Source of the DNA: Chlamydiota bacterium
GTDB lineage: Bacteria; Chlamydiota; Chlamydiia; Chlamydiales; Simkaniaceae
DNA length: 14,737 nucleotides
NCBI GenBank assembly: GCA_029556005.1
Contig: JAKQGT010000126.1
Coordinates: 1-14,737, forward strand
Reading direction: 5' to 3'
Part shown: piece by piece, positions 5,958 to 13,904 of the stretch
Layout: every line of letters begins with the position of its first letter
How positions within the stretch are numbered: position 1 is the stretch's first letter
Made by a program: the position numbers and the translations under genes
Notes under the pieces: generated by a model
Seen by the model: the letters and a program-made list of their open reading frames with translations, nothing else
Databases searched by the model: none
Told to the model about the DNA's origin: nothing

Positions 5958-6403
5958 TCGACTGCAATAAAAATATCCACTTCTGCATCTTCAGGATTGG
6001 AGGCTTTTTCTCCGTAAACTTCAAAGTCTGCTGTATACCTTCTCTCTAAATGCGTATTCCAGATTTTTAGCCACTCTGAATAGACAATGGCCTCGCTGAG
6101 TTTTCCCTTAGCAGTAAATTTTGTAAATTTTCCTCCAGGAATCATCCGCCCCACCATCCCTTCAGGGATCTCATCTAGGGATGTGACTTTGCAACCTAGA
6201 ATGACTGTATAGGGACGTGTATGATCTTTTTCATAATCGGTGTACACGCTATAGAGGGTCTGATCGACTTTATTAGGGATCTTATCCAGAAGATTTTCAG
6301 TTAAAAACCTTTCCCATAGAGGACCAATGTCGTGGATTGCTTGCCCATTTTCATTAGTGGTTCTCACGCTAATGCCGATCATTAAAAATTCTGAACGCTC
6401 CAT
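5954..6403 (-). CDS. GyrI-like / effector-binding domain protein
   Basis: A 149-residue stand-alone ligand-binding domain of the GyrI/AraC-effector (Cass2-like) superfamily. Visible family features are the N-terminal strand MIGISVRTT, the central YTVILGCKV, the PGGKFTKFTAKGKL segment and the C-terminal EWLKIWNTHLERRYTADFEVYGE, then EVDIFIAVE. There is no DNA-binding domain, so it may bind or sequester small molecules or act on a partner. The ribosome binding site AGAGGA lies 5 nt before the ATG. It is coupled to the Cdd1-like gene. Stand-alone members are sometimes linked to drug binding or gyrase-inhibitor resistance; that role is only a possibility here. Confidence 0.85.
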   Translation of the reverse strand: MERSEFLMIGISVRTTNENGQAIHDIGPLWERFLTENLLDKIPNKVDQTLYSVYTDYEKDHTRPYTVILGCKVTSLDEIPEGMVGRMIPGGKFTKFTAKGKLSEAIVYSEWLKIWNTHLERRYTADFEVYGEKASNPEDAEVDIFIAVE

Positions 6404-6423
6404 TGTTCCTCTTTCGAATTTCG

Positions 6424-6446
6424 GTTTTGAAGGTGTTTAAATATAA
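6424..6446. repeat. Diverged single arm of the 2237-2306 palindrome
   Basis: GTTTTGAAGGTGTTTAAATATAA matches the right-arm sequence around 2285-2307 at about 19 of 23 positions. It lies between the exported PLP-like gene and the GyrI-like gene, about 21 nt before the latter's start. There is no matching second arm nearby. Low sequence complexity means chance similarity is possible. Confidence 0.4.
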
Positions 6447-6457
6447 CTGAAAGAGGA

Positions 6458-8872
6458 TTAAAAAAGGGCTAAAAAATGTTTTTTTTCGCACTTGGGATTA
6501 GGGATAAAGTCTTCAAATACCTTTTCAAAGAAAACCTCCTCTGTAGCCCCATTGAGTGTATCGAGAATTTCAAAGGTTTCTGCTAGAAGATCAACTTCGG
6601 CTGCATCGAGTCCTACAGTTAAGCGGATCGTAGCATTTTCGTCACAGAAAAGCATGGAGAAATTGGAGTGATAAAAACCGACACTCCGACGGTAAAAAAT
6701 AGGATACCCTTGTTCCATCCCTCGAAGATAGAGGAGCCCTCCTGCAAGAGCAGAACCGCGAACTTTGTGGAGGGGGCCTGAAACTTTAATATCGATGAAC
6801 GTGGGATCGGTTCCTGAACGAAAGGGAATGACCCGATAGGGAGAGTTTTTATCATAGAGTCTTGGGGACAGCCGCTCTAAAAGAGCACGTGTATTATCAA
6901 ATATCTGCTTGCGATAAAGTTCTAATGTAGGCGCTGCATTTTTATAGGCTAAACAAAACCAGTTAAGGCTAAGAGAATCGGCTTTGAGTGCAGGGTCATT
7001 ACGTAGGATCTCAAACGGGGCCCAATGGGGATCCCGGTTATGGATCATATAAAGAGGGGCCCCAGAATAGTTATCCATTCCGAAGAGATCGAATTTGAGA
7101 CCACTCCGATAACAGATGATATTCAGATACCCCTTTTCGATCTCACTTTGAAAGGCTTCTAAGAGCTGGCCCACACGGGGAGAATCAATGTAGTCGAAGG
7201 TGCAATCTAAAGCCAGGATGAGGGGTTTTTTGTTCCTATTTTTAAAGGATTTTTGGAGAAACTGCATCACGTTTTCTTCGCGGTATTCCGTAGGGAGTAG
7301 ATCAATTCTTTTTAAGGCAGGGTTGAATTGTGCCAGAATGAGATCGACTTGCCCCCAATCCTCTTTAGTTGCTTCTTCAACTGAAACACATGTTGAGACC
7401 CAATCCACAACTTTGAGACATTCAAAATAGGTATTTTCACCAAAAAGTACCCGAGGAGCTCTTCCTAGCATTTTCTTTGTCGCATGCAAAATCCCAGCCA
7501 TACTGGTCATTCCAGAGGCATGAATGCCATAAGTAGTGAAAGCTTTCAGATGAGAAGGAATCGTTGTGAGAAGGTTTTCGTAAATAGAGGGAAAATCTTC
7601 CTGTTTAAAAAGAGCAAAGACTTCAAGTAGGGGCATCAGATCGGCATGAATGAGTTCTAAATGGGACATGATTTCAAAAAAAGAAGCTGTTTCTTCTTCC
7701 TGAACGAGTCTCTCGAGTTGTTTTTGGATTCTTTCGAGAGAAATGTGCGTAATTGCTGCATGGGTCGGCTTCCTTAGGACCTCTCTCCATTTATCTTCCG
7801 AAATGCCATCAAAAAATCCCTGCAACACTTGAAGGGTCCCTCTTACCATGAGGTTTTTTTGAGGATGTCTCGATTTCCATTTTTTTTGAAATGAGTCGAG
7901 GGAGGCAATAAAGTCCTCTTTTGAGGTTGGGATCGTTTGGAGAAGATGCGTTTTCGGCTTAAACGATTCAAAAGATAGGCGATCTAACTCGACACGGCTT
8001 GCAGAAAGCCCCGCAAAAGCCACCCTTTCTAAGAGAAGCTGATGATCTTCTTCGATTTCTTTAGCCGACTGGTGGGAAAAGGGCAAGATACGGATACCTC
8101 CCACTCCATCTTTTTCAACATACTGAATGCAAAGCATCTGGTTTATTTCTAAAAAGCGCGCTTTAAATTGCTCCTGGCATTTTTCCCACGCTTCAAGCCA
8201 CTCATTCCTTCCTTCATGAGAGAAAACAGCGGTTAAGTCAACAATGACTTTTTCCTGGGGATCTATCAACGTAGGAAAATAATCATAGAGGTTTGCGGGG
8301 CGGGTTAAAACTAAAGGATAGTGCTTGGGCTGAGGTAAATGCTCCTTCCAGGCTTCTGCCCGCTTTTTATAGGTATCAGAAACGGTTGTTGAAGGGTTTC
8401 TAGCGTAGCAGTTCTGTGTCTCCGGATGTACTTGAAGAAAGACTCTAAACGCAGGACAGATCCAGTCAACAATAACGGGGAAAAACCCTGCCGATTTAGC
8501 GAGGTATCGCCTTTCTAAAAAACGCATGAGCTTTTGATCTTCTTGTGAATACGTGGGAATCTCTGAAAGGAGGCTTTGATTCAAATGCCAGGCGTCTCGT
8601 GAAAAAGAAGGGATTCCTTTAAATCCTTGCGCAAACATCTGACTCGCTGCGCGACTGCAGAGACGACTGAGAAGAAGGCATTCATTTCCAATCGTTGTGT
8701 TCCAGGGAGACAATCGAGACAGTCCCCATCCGATTTTTCCTGCTATTGCCGCTGTTTCTAAGACGGCTCCCACACCGAAGTAGAGGGCTTTTTCGGAAAG
8801 GGATTGCTTTTCTTCAGCACCACTTAAAGACGTTGTCAGGAGTAATGCCGAAAGAACTAGAACTTTCCTCAT
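6458..8872 (-). CDS. Large exported protein with a C-terminal PLP-enzyme-like (fold type I) domain
   Basis: An 804-residue protein I cannot name. It starts with a clear signal peptide (MRKVLVLSALLLTTSLSGA, cleavage before EEK), which places it outside the cytosol. ATG at 8872 is chosen for this peptide and for GGGGTTGGG upstream; a 17-residue upstream extension would overlap cyoE. Residues of about 25-430 match nothing I know. From about 445 the order resembles Cys/Met-type PLP enzymes: GIHASGMTSMAGIL (phosphate loop, near 453), NPALKRIDLL, LILALDCTFDYIDSP (Asp556 in the place of the pyridine-contacting Asp), YRSGLKFDLFGMD (Lys593 in the Schiff-base place) and TIRLTVGLDAAEVDLLAETF near 748-767. 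Catalytic activity and cofactor binding are inferred. It lies 25 nt after cyoE on the same strand. Confidence 0.7.
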   Translation of the reverse strand: MRKVLVLSALLLTTSLSGAEEKQSLSEKALYFGVGAVLETAAIAGKIGWGLSRLSPWNTTIGNECLLLSRLCSRAASQMFAQGFKGIPSFSRDAWHLNQSLLSEIPTYSQEDQKLMRFLERRYLAKSAGFFPVIVDWICPAFRVFLQVHPETQNCYARNPSTTVSDTYKKRAEAWKEHLPQPKHYPLVLTRPANLYDYFPTLIDPQEKVIVDLTAVFSHEGRNEWLEAWEKCQEQFKARFLEINQMLCIQYVEKDGVGGIRILPFSHQSAKEIEEDHQLLLERVAFAGLSASRVELDRLSFESFKPKTHLLQTIPTSKEDFIASLDSFQKKWKSRHPQKNLMVRGTLQVLQGFFDGISEDKWREVLRKPTHAAITHISLERIQKQLERLVQEEETASFFEIMSHLELIHADLMPLLEVFALFKQEDFPSIYENLLTTIPSHLKAFTTYGIHASGMTSMAGILHATKKMLGRAPRVLFGENTYFECLKVVDWVSTCVSVEEATKEDWGQVDLILAQFNPALKRIDLLPTEYREENVMQFLQKSFKNRNKKPLILALDCTFDYIDSPRVGQLLEAFQSEIEKGYLNIICYRSGLKFDLFGMDNYSGAPLYMIHNRDPHWAPFEILRNDPALKADSLSLNWFCLAYKNAAPTLELYRKQIFDNTRALLERLSPRLYDKNSPYRVIPFRSGTDPTFIDIKVSGPLHKVRGSALAGGLLYLRGMEQGYPIFYRRSVGFYHSNFSMLFCDENATIRLTVGLDAAEVDLLAETFEILDTLNGATEEVFFEKVFEDFIPNPKCEKKHFLALF

Positions 8873-8897
8873 AAACCCAACCCCTATCCCAATAGGT

Positions 8898-9776
8898 TTA
8901 TAATACACTAAAGGGAACAACAATGCATAATGCTGTCACAATCACCAACGAAAAAATGAACATCTGACGGGCCCATTGTTGATCATTTTTACACTTAAAT
9001 CCTTTGATACAGAGAACTAGCCAGCAAAGACTGAGGATTGTGGTGACAAAGAGATAAGCATAACCCGTATACCCCATGAACGTGAGTAAGGCTGCGGAAA
9101 TCATAAAAAGGAGGATATAATAGAGCATATGGATCTTGGTGACACGCATCCCCTTTTTCACGGGATAGAGGGGAATGGCCGCCTCCATATAATCTTTAAG
9201 ACGAAAAATAGAAATCGCAAAGAAGTGGGGCATTTGCCATAGAGCAATCATGGCAAATAAAATAGAGGCCCCCCCATCTATCTGGTTAGTCACAGCACAA
9301 TACCCCACCACAGGGGGAACAGCACCCGCGATACTACCAATCAGTGTTCCATGAATGGTGTGATATTTTAATAAACTATAGGCAAAGACATAAACAATAA
9401 CGCCTAAAAGAGCGACCATCATGGTGATGCGATTGGTGTAGAGGGCCAAAATGAGCATTCCCAAAGCTCCCAGAATGGCGGCGAATCCAAGGGCATGATA
9501 GGGGGAAACCTCTCCCCTGGCTAATGGGCGGTTTTTCGTCCTCTCCATTTTTTTGTCGAGATCTCGATCGATATAATTATTGAACGCGCAAGCCGAGGCT
9601 ATCACAAGGGAGATCCCTTCAAGAGTCGCCAGAAAAAGCCAAAAATCAAAGCTCCCTCTCGCCCCCAAAGTAAATCCCATGGCTGCAGTCAGCGCATTCC
9701 CAAAGATGATCCCTGGCTTCGCAAGAGAAACATAGGCTTTTATCCGTGCTTGCATTGAGACTTTAGATAATTCCAT
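8898..9776 (-). CDS. cyoE: Heme O synthase (protoheme IX farnesyltransferase)
   Basis: A 292-residue UbiA-family inner-membrane prenyltransferase that joins farnesyl diphosphate to heme B to make heme O for the bo3 oxidase. The allylic-diphosphate motif NNYIDRDLDKKMERTKNRPL begins at residue 66. YSLLKYHTIHGTLIGSIAGAVPPVVGY (near 133) and WQMPHFFAI plus FRLKDY follow as in known CyoE. About nine hydrophobic segments are visible, and the length is close to the 296 residues of E. coli CyoE. ATG at 9776 has GGGAAG six nt upstream; a GTG two codons earlier is too close to it. It is separated from cyoD by 196 nt that carry an opposite-strand lipoprotein gene, so cotranscription with cyoABCD needs read-through. 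Confidence 0.96.
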   Translation of the reverse strand: MELSKVSMQARIKAYVSLAKPGIIFGNALTAAMGFTLGARGSFDFWLFLATLEGISLVIASACAFNNYIDRDLDKKMERTKNRPLARGEVSPYHALGFAAILGALGMLILALYTNRITMMVALLGVIVYVFAYSLLKYHTIHGTLIGSIAGAVPPVVGYCAVTNQIDGGASILFAMIALWQMPHFFAISIFRLKDYMEAAIPLYPVKKGMRVTKIHMLYYILLFMISAALLTFMGYTGYAYLFVTTILSLCWLVLCIKGFKCKNDQQWARQMFIFSLVIVTALCIVVPFSVL

Positions 9777-9803
9777 TGACACTTCCCAATTTTATGGTAA
9801 AAG
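9776..9803 (+). promoter_or_regulatory. Candidate promoter of the small lipoprotein gene
   Basis: TTGACA (9776-9781) is a perfect -35 box and overlaps the cyoE start codon on the other strand. TAAAAG (9798-9803) lies 16 bp downstream as a fair -10. It would drive the lipoprotein gene starting at 9830. This is a sequence match only. Confidence 0.4.
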
Positions 9804-9829
9804 TAAGGAAACCTTTAGGAGAATGAATC

Positions 9830-9976
9830 ATGAAAAAACTCATCATATTTCTATTTCTTTCCGCTAGCTGCCTTTCTTTAGTAGGTTGCGATCAGACAAA
9901 AAAGGCAACAGATTCATCTAAGTGCGCCTGTGGCGAAAAATGCCCTTGTAGTGACACTTCCCAAAAGAGCTACTAA
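9830..9976 (+). CDS. Small lipoprotein with a CxC-x3-CxC metal-binding-like motif
   Basis: A 48-residue gene between cyoD and cyoE on the opposite strand. AGGAGA lies 7 nt before the ATG. MKKLIIFLFLSASCLSLVGC is a lipoprotein signal with lipobox LVGC (Cys20). Asp at the +2 position would keep it in the inner membrane by the E. coli Lol rule. The 29-residue mature chain contains CACGEKCPC (Cys32, 34, 38, 40), a pattern seen in metallothionein-like and copper-binding peptides. The rest is short and hydrophilic. Its TAA (9974-9976) overlaps the TAG of cyoD (9975-9973), so the two genes share a 4-nt antiparallel end. I infer a possible copper-handling role for the CuB-containing oxidase next to it. 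No named family is recognised. Confidence 0.75.
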   Translation: MKKLIIFLFLSASCLSLVGCDQTKKATDSSKCACGEKCPCSDTSQKSY

Positions 9977-10305
9977 TACCCATCTCCCATCGGCATGAGA
10001 TTGTAATCTAGATTGTACATGATCCAGAGCGTTCCTCCCACCAAAGCTACAATCAGAAAAATGGTGTAGAGAAATACGAGTAGATTCCAACGGGGCTTCG
10101 ATTCTAAACCTAAATGCATGAAAAAAATCAGCTGTAGAAAGGATTGAATCACCCCAAGCCCAACCACAGTTGCAACCAATATCCAGCTTACAAGGTGGTA
10201 ATGAACGGCTATCCTGTAGGTTGCTATTGTTAAAATTAAGGAGACAATAAACCCAATAAAAAGAGGCTTATAGCTAAAGTTCCACCCATGATGCGCATCG
10301 ATCAT
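9973..10305 (-). CDS. cyoD: Cytochrome bo3 quinol oxidase subunit IV
   Basis: A 110-residue small membrane subunit (E. coli CyoD has 109) with three hydrophobic segments: YKPLFIGFIVSLILTIATY, WILVATVVGLGVIQSFLQLIFF and LVFLYTIFLIVALVGGTLWIM. It helps assemble or stabilise the oxidase around CuB. QLIFFMHLGLE and LWIMYNLDYNLMP fit the family. ATG at 10305 shares its A with the cyoC stop (TAATG) and has AGGAG 8 nt upstream. A longer in-frame extension reaching 10371 lies inside cyoC and is rejected. Its stop overlaps that of the opposite-strand lipoprotein gene. Confidence 0.93.
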   Translation of the reverse strand: MIDAHHGWNFSYKPLFIGFIVSLILTIATYRIAVHYHLVSWILVATVVGLGVIQSFLQLIFFMHLGLESKPRWNLLVFLYTIFLIVALVGGTLWIMYNLDYNLMPMGDGY

Positions 10306-10907
10306 TAAATAACTCCTAGTACGTAAACAACTGAGAAGATAAAAATCCAAATGATGTTCAAGAATTGCCAAAACATCCGGAGACAGGTCAACCTTTTAAT
10401 ATGTAAGGGAGTGATCCCCTCCTTAAAAATAGGAATGAGGAGAACAAAAACCCATAAGAGAGCAAAGACCATGTGAAGCGCATGGGTTCCCACTAGCGTG
10501 TAATATCCTGATAAGAAAGCATTTTTGGCCCAGTCATTTCCCGTGGCTGTGAGACGAACAAATTCATTTACCTGCATTCCAAAAAAACCTAGCCCGAAGA
10601 TAAAAGTAACAAAAAACCAGCTAATTGTTGCTCCCTTGAGCTTGCGGTGTGCTGACACACCTCCCAAACCGGAGGTAAAAGCAGCGCATAAGAGTAACAG
10701 GGTTTGAAGGGTTGTGAAGTCAATATTAAAAAGCTCTCTAGCTCCAGGCCCTCCAAAGGTACTATCTCGGAGAACAAGATAGGCCGAAAAGATCGTAGCG
10801 AAGAGCATAAAATCAGAAATAAGGTAGAGCCAAAAGCCAAAAGTTGTCTTAGAGTAGACATCATGATGGGTATCTGGAAAAGGCTCATGCTTGATAGCGT
10901 GTGTCAT
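10305..10907 (-). CDS. cyoC: Cytochrome bo3 quinol oxidase subunit III
   Basis: A 200-residue membrane subunit (E. coli CyoC has 204) with five hydrophobic segments. The N-terminal [24 protein letters not shown], the middle [15 protein letters not shown] and the [20 protein letters not shown] region with the conserved THALHM are typical of the family. It overlaps the cyoB stop by 4 nt (ATGA) and abuts cyoD as TAATG, so the three genes are translationally coupled. Subunit III stabilises the core and has no redox centre. Confidence 0.95.
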   Translation of the reverse strand: MTHAIKHEPFPDTHHDVYSKTTFGFWLYLISDFMLFATIFSAYLVLRDSTFGGPGARELFNIDFTTLQTLLLLCAAFTSGLGGVSAHRKLKGATISWFFVTFIFGLGFFGMQVNEFVRLTATGNDWAKNAFLSGYYTLVGTHALHMVFALLWVFVLLIPIFKEGITPLHIKRLTCLRMFWQFLNIIWIFIFSVVYVLGVI

Positions 10908-12862
10908 GAAGTTTGCCTCGCACTTTCAATTTTCTTAATTTCTTCAACAGTTACATGGTAATCGGTGTGTTTATCGGCTAAGCGGAAAATCATCACCACA
11001 ACGATTGCTACTGCACATAACCCAAAAAGCCAAAACATATGCCAAACTGCCGCAAATCCCAGAACACAACTCAACACTCCTATATAGAAGCCCACTCCTG
11101 TATTTTTGGGCATATGGATCTCTTTATACTCAGGCGCTGGAGGGGGATTTTTTGCATGCTTCATCACCCAAAAGGCATCGCGCCCATGGACTTCAGGAAG
11201 AACTGCATAGTTGTAGAAAGGAGGCGGAGAAGCCGTCGACCACTCCAAGTTGCGCCCATCCCAAGGATCTCCTGTAGTGTCTCTATTTTCATGCCGCCTT
11301 TTGATACTCACATAGAGTTGGAGAAACTGGAAGCAAACGCCGATAAAGATAATCACAGCTCCTACTGAGGCTACAATGAAGAGAGGTTGCCACCCTGTTT
11401 CAGTTTGAAAATGACTTAAGCGTCTTGTCGCTCCCATAAATCCGAGAAGGTAGAGAGGCATAAAGGCGATAAAGAATCCAATGAGCCAACACCAAAACCC
11501 GTAGCGTCCCCATCTCTCCTCAAGCTTGAACCCAATGAACTTGGGGAACCAGTAGGAATAGGCAGCATAAAAACCAAAAACCACACCCCCAATAATCACA
11601 TTGTGAAAGTGTGCAATAAGGAATAAGCTATTATGCACCTGGAAATCGATGGCAGGCATGGCAAGCATGACCCCTGTCATCCCCCCAATTGTAAAAGTAA
11701 CCACAAATCCAATAAAATAGAGCATAGGCGTAGAAAACCTCACCCGTCCTCGATACATGGTAAAAATCCAGTTAAACACTTTCACCCCTGTTGGGACAGC
11801 AATGACCATCGTCATGATCCCAAAGAAGGCATTGACATTCGCTCCGGCTCCCATGGTGAAAAAGTGGTGAAGCCATACAATAAAAGAAAGAACAACAATC
11901 GCCATGATCGCCCAAACCATGGAGGTATATCCAAATAGCTTCTTACGTGAAAAGACCGGAACAACCTCTGAAAAAACACCAAACATGGGAAGGATCAAGA
12001 TATAAACCTCAGGGTGTCCCCACGCCCAAATAAGGTTAATATACATCATGGGATTTCCCCCAAAGTCAGCAGTAAATAACTTCGTCTCCATCAAGCGATC
12101 TGTTGTCAGCATCGCAAGCGTTCCAGTAAGGATAGGGAATGCTGCAAGAACAAGAATCATGGCCCCAAAAGTCGCCCAAACAAAAACAGGCATTCTCATC
12201 AAGGTCATTCCAGGACAACGCATCTTTAAGATCGTCACAATAAAATTGATCGCTGAAATTAAACTCCCCGCCCCCGATATCTGAATACTCCATAGCCAGT
12301 AGTCTACTCCAACCCCAGGACTATATTTAAGCCCTGCAAGAGGGGGATAAGAGGTCCATCCTGTTCCCGCAAAGTTTCCAATCACAAGAGAGATAAAGAT
12401 ATACATCCCTCCCGCTGCATAAAGCCAAAAACTCAAGCTATTCAGAAAGGGGAAAGCGACATCACGTGCCCCAATTTGCATGGGCATCACTAAATTAATA
12501 ATTCCAAAGATCAATCCCATTCCAACAAATAAAACCATCGTTACGCCATGAGCTGTAAAAATTTGTTGAAAATGATCGGGACCAAGATATCCCATGGAAT
12601 CTCCAAATGCTGTCGCCTGTTGTGCCCGCATCATGAGTGCATCAATCAATCCCTTTGCCAATTGGATCGCTGCATAAACGATGTACATAATCCCAATTTT
12701 CTTATGATCCACAGAGGTCAGCCACTCTTTCCATAGCCATGTCCACCGTTTGTAATAGGTGAGAAGCCCTATAATGACTAGAGCACCAAGGACCATAGAG
12801 ACTCCAGCGGCATACTCAATCCAATCGTGTCTAAATGCGTCTAAAGTTAGTCTTCCAAACAT
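10904..12862 (-). CDS. cyoB: Cytochrome bo3 quinol oxidase subunit I
   Basis: The 652-residue catalytic core (E. coli CyoB has 663) oxidises quinol, reduces O2 to water and pumps protons. Heme b ligands His105 (FTAHG) and His420, heme o3 ligand His418 (IAHFHN), and CuB ligands His283, His332 and His333 (GHPEVY, LHHFF) are all present. So are Tyr287, the cross-linked tyrosine, Glu285, Lys361 (PTGVK, K channel) and Asp134 (GARDVAFP, D channel). Around the high-affinity quinol site Asp74, His97 and Gln100 are kept, but the position of E. coli Arg71 reads Lys70 ([11 protein letters not shown]). The C-terminal TGDPW, LEW and SPPPFYN block is also present. The gap to cyoA is 14 nt, with AGGAATAGG serving as ribosome binding site. 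Confidence 0.97.
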   Translation of the reverse strand: MFGRLTLDAFRHDWIEYAAGVSMVLGALVIIGLLTYYKRWTWLWKEWLTSVDHKKIGIMYIVYAAIQLAKGLIDALMMRAQQATAFGDSMGYLGPDHFQQIFTAHGVTMVLFVGMGLIFGIINLVMPMQIGARDVAFPFLNSLSFWLYAAGGMYIFISLVIGNFAGTGWTSYPPLAGLKYSPGVGVDYWLWSIQISGAGSLISAINFIVTILKMRCPGMTLMRMPVFVWATFGAMILVLAAFPILTGTLAMLTTDRLMETKLFTADFGGNPMMYINLIWAWGHPEVYILILPMFGVFSEVVPVFSRKKLFGYTSMVWAIMAIVVLSFIVWLHHFFTMGAGANVNAFFGIMTMVIAVPTGVKVFNWIFTMYRGRVRFSTPMLYFIGFVVTFTIGGMTGVMLAMPAIDFQVHNSLFLIAHFHNVIIGGVVFGFYAAYSYWFPKFIGFKLEERWGRYGFWCWLIGFFIAFMPLYLLGFMGATRRLSHFQTETGWQPLFIVASVGAVIIFIGVCFQFLQLYVSIKRRHENRDTTGDPWDGRNLEWSTASPPPFYNYAVLPEVHGRDAFWVMKHAKNPPPAPEYKEIHMPKNTGVGFYIGVLSCVLGFAAVWHMFWLFGLCAVAIVVVMIFRLADKHTDYHVTVEEIKKIESARQTS

Positions 12863-12876
12863 ACCTATTCCTATCT

Positions 12877-13743
12877 TTAATGAGATGATGGACTATATTT
12901 ATCAAGAATCTGTTGAAACAAGTTAGCCTCCGTAAGGGTATAAACCGAAACAGGATCATCAGAACTGGGGGGTACTAGTTGCTCATTGTACCGGTGAAAA
13001 TCGAGTCTTTGGGGAGAAGATTGTGCAGACTCAATCCACCGCATAAAATCCTCTTCTGTACTCACTCTTGTAATAAAACGCATACCCGAAAACCCCGTCC
13101 CGCTAAAGTTCGACGATCTCCCCTCATAATCTCCTGTTTTATGCGCCAATACATAGAGCTTGGAACGCATGGCAGGCATGGCATAGATTTGACCCGCAAG
13201 TTGCGGAATCCAAAAAGAATTCATGGGAGCATCAGCTGAAATCACGAAGTTAATCGGAGTCCCTTCAGGAAACTGGACAAAATTGACAGTTGCCACATCA
13301 TACTCGGGATAGATAAAAAGCCACTTCCATTGAAGAGCAACTGCTTGGATTTCGATTGGTTTCTTATCATTAGTAATCGGCTGAAAAGGGTTGAGCGAGT
13401 GACTCGTTCTCCACACAAGAACGCCCAAAATAATGATAATGATGAGGGGAACACCCCACCAACAACACTCCGCAATACTGTTATGTTCCCAATCGGGAGC
13501 GTGCTTTGATCCTTTATTCTCGTCACGGTATTTCCAAGCAAAGATCCATGTAAGAATAAAGACAGGAATCACAACAATTAGCATCAAAAGAGCTGACGTG
13601 ATAATCAGCTCGCGTTCCTTAGCAGCAATAAGCCCTTTGGGCTCCAAGATAGGAACATTGCGCGTGGCACCATAATAAAGCGTCAGTGCGATGAAAGCTA
13701 AAGTCAGTAAAATTCCCAGAATAACTTTGTACTTTGTCTTCAT
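12877..13743 (-). CDS. cyoA: Cytochrome bo3 quinol oxidase subunit II, lacking the usual lipobox
   Basis: A 288-residue subunit (E. coli CyoA has 315). An N-terminal hydrophobic segment ([20 protein letters not shown]) is followed by a short periplasmic loop, two further membrane helices and a periplasmic cupredoxin-like domain ([39 protein letters not shown]). The CuA cysteines are absent, as expected for a quinol rather than cytochrome c oxidase. In E. coli the lipid-modified cysteine of LSGC stands just before a loop ending DPKG. Here the matching place reads YYGAT before LEPKG, with no cysteine, so lipidation is lost. The Met- and His-rich tail of E. coli CyoA is also absent. It is the first gene of the cluster, with a weak GGGTTAG ribosome binding site. 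Confidence 0.95.
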   Translation of the reverse strand: MKTKYKVILGILLTLAFIALTLYYGATRNVPILEPKGLIAAKERELIITSALLMLIVVIPVFILTWIFAWKYRDENKGSKHAPDWEHNSIAECCWWGVPLIIIIILGVLVWRTSHSLNPFQPITNDKKPIEIQAVALQWKWLFIYPEYDVATVNFVQFPEGTPINFVISADAPMNSFWIPQLAGQIYAMPAMRSKLYVLAHKTGDYEGRSSNFSGTGFSGMRFITRVSTEEDFMRWIESAQSSPQRLDFHRYNEQLVPPSSDDPVSVYTLTEANLFQQILDKYSPSSH

Positions 13744-13787
13744 TTTTTTCTAACCCAGTAGCATGCGGTTATTTTATGTCTTTCTGA

Positions 13788-13818
13788 TATAAATCTATGT
13801 CTTAAGAACAAAAGTCAA
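13788..13818 (-). promoter_or_regulatory. Candidate promoter of the cyo operon
   Basis: On the minus strand TTGACT (13818-13813) is followed after 19 bp by TTTATA (13793-13788); TAGATT at 15 bp is an alternative. It lies about 45 bp before cyoA in the 161-bp divergent region shared with the dioxygenase gene. Neither spacing is ideal, so an activator may be needed. Confidence 0.35.
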
Positions 13819-13835
13819 CAAAAAAATTTAGACGA

Positions 13836-13865
13836 TTGACTCAATAAAAACCCTCATCATATAGT
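13836..13865 (+). promoter_or_regulatory. Candidate sigma-70 promoter of the dioxygenase gene
   Basis: TTGACT (13836-13841) and TATAGT (13860-13865) are separated by 18 bp, each box five of six to consensus. It lies 39 bp upstream of the dioxygenase ATG and back to back with the candidate cyo promoter, so a single regulator bound between them could affect both. Confidence 0.55.
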
Positions 13866-13904
13866 TATGGTTAAAGTTATTGACGATATTAGGGTAGGGT
13901 CATT

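Noticed and set aside
8873..8923. 17-residue upstream extension of the exported PLP-like protein
   Set aside because: It overlaps cyoE and would bury the signal peptide; ATG 8872 has a better context.
10306..10371. 22-residue N-terminal extension of CyoD
   Set aside because: Lies wholly within cyoC; the coupled ATG at 10305 gives the family length and has AGGAG upstream.
11633..11938. 101-codon plus-strand His/Lys/Asn-rich frame inside cyoB
   Set aside because: The His/Lys/Asn richness is the antisense of membrane-helix codons of CyoB, and no start signal is present.
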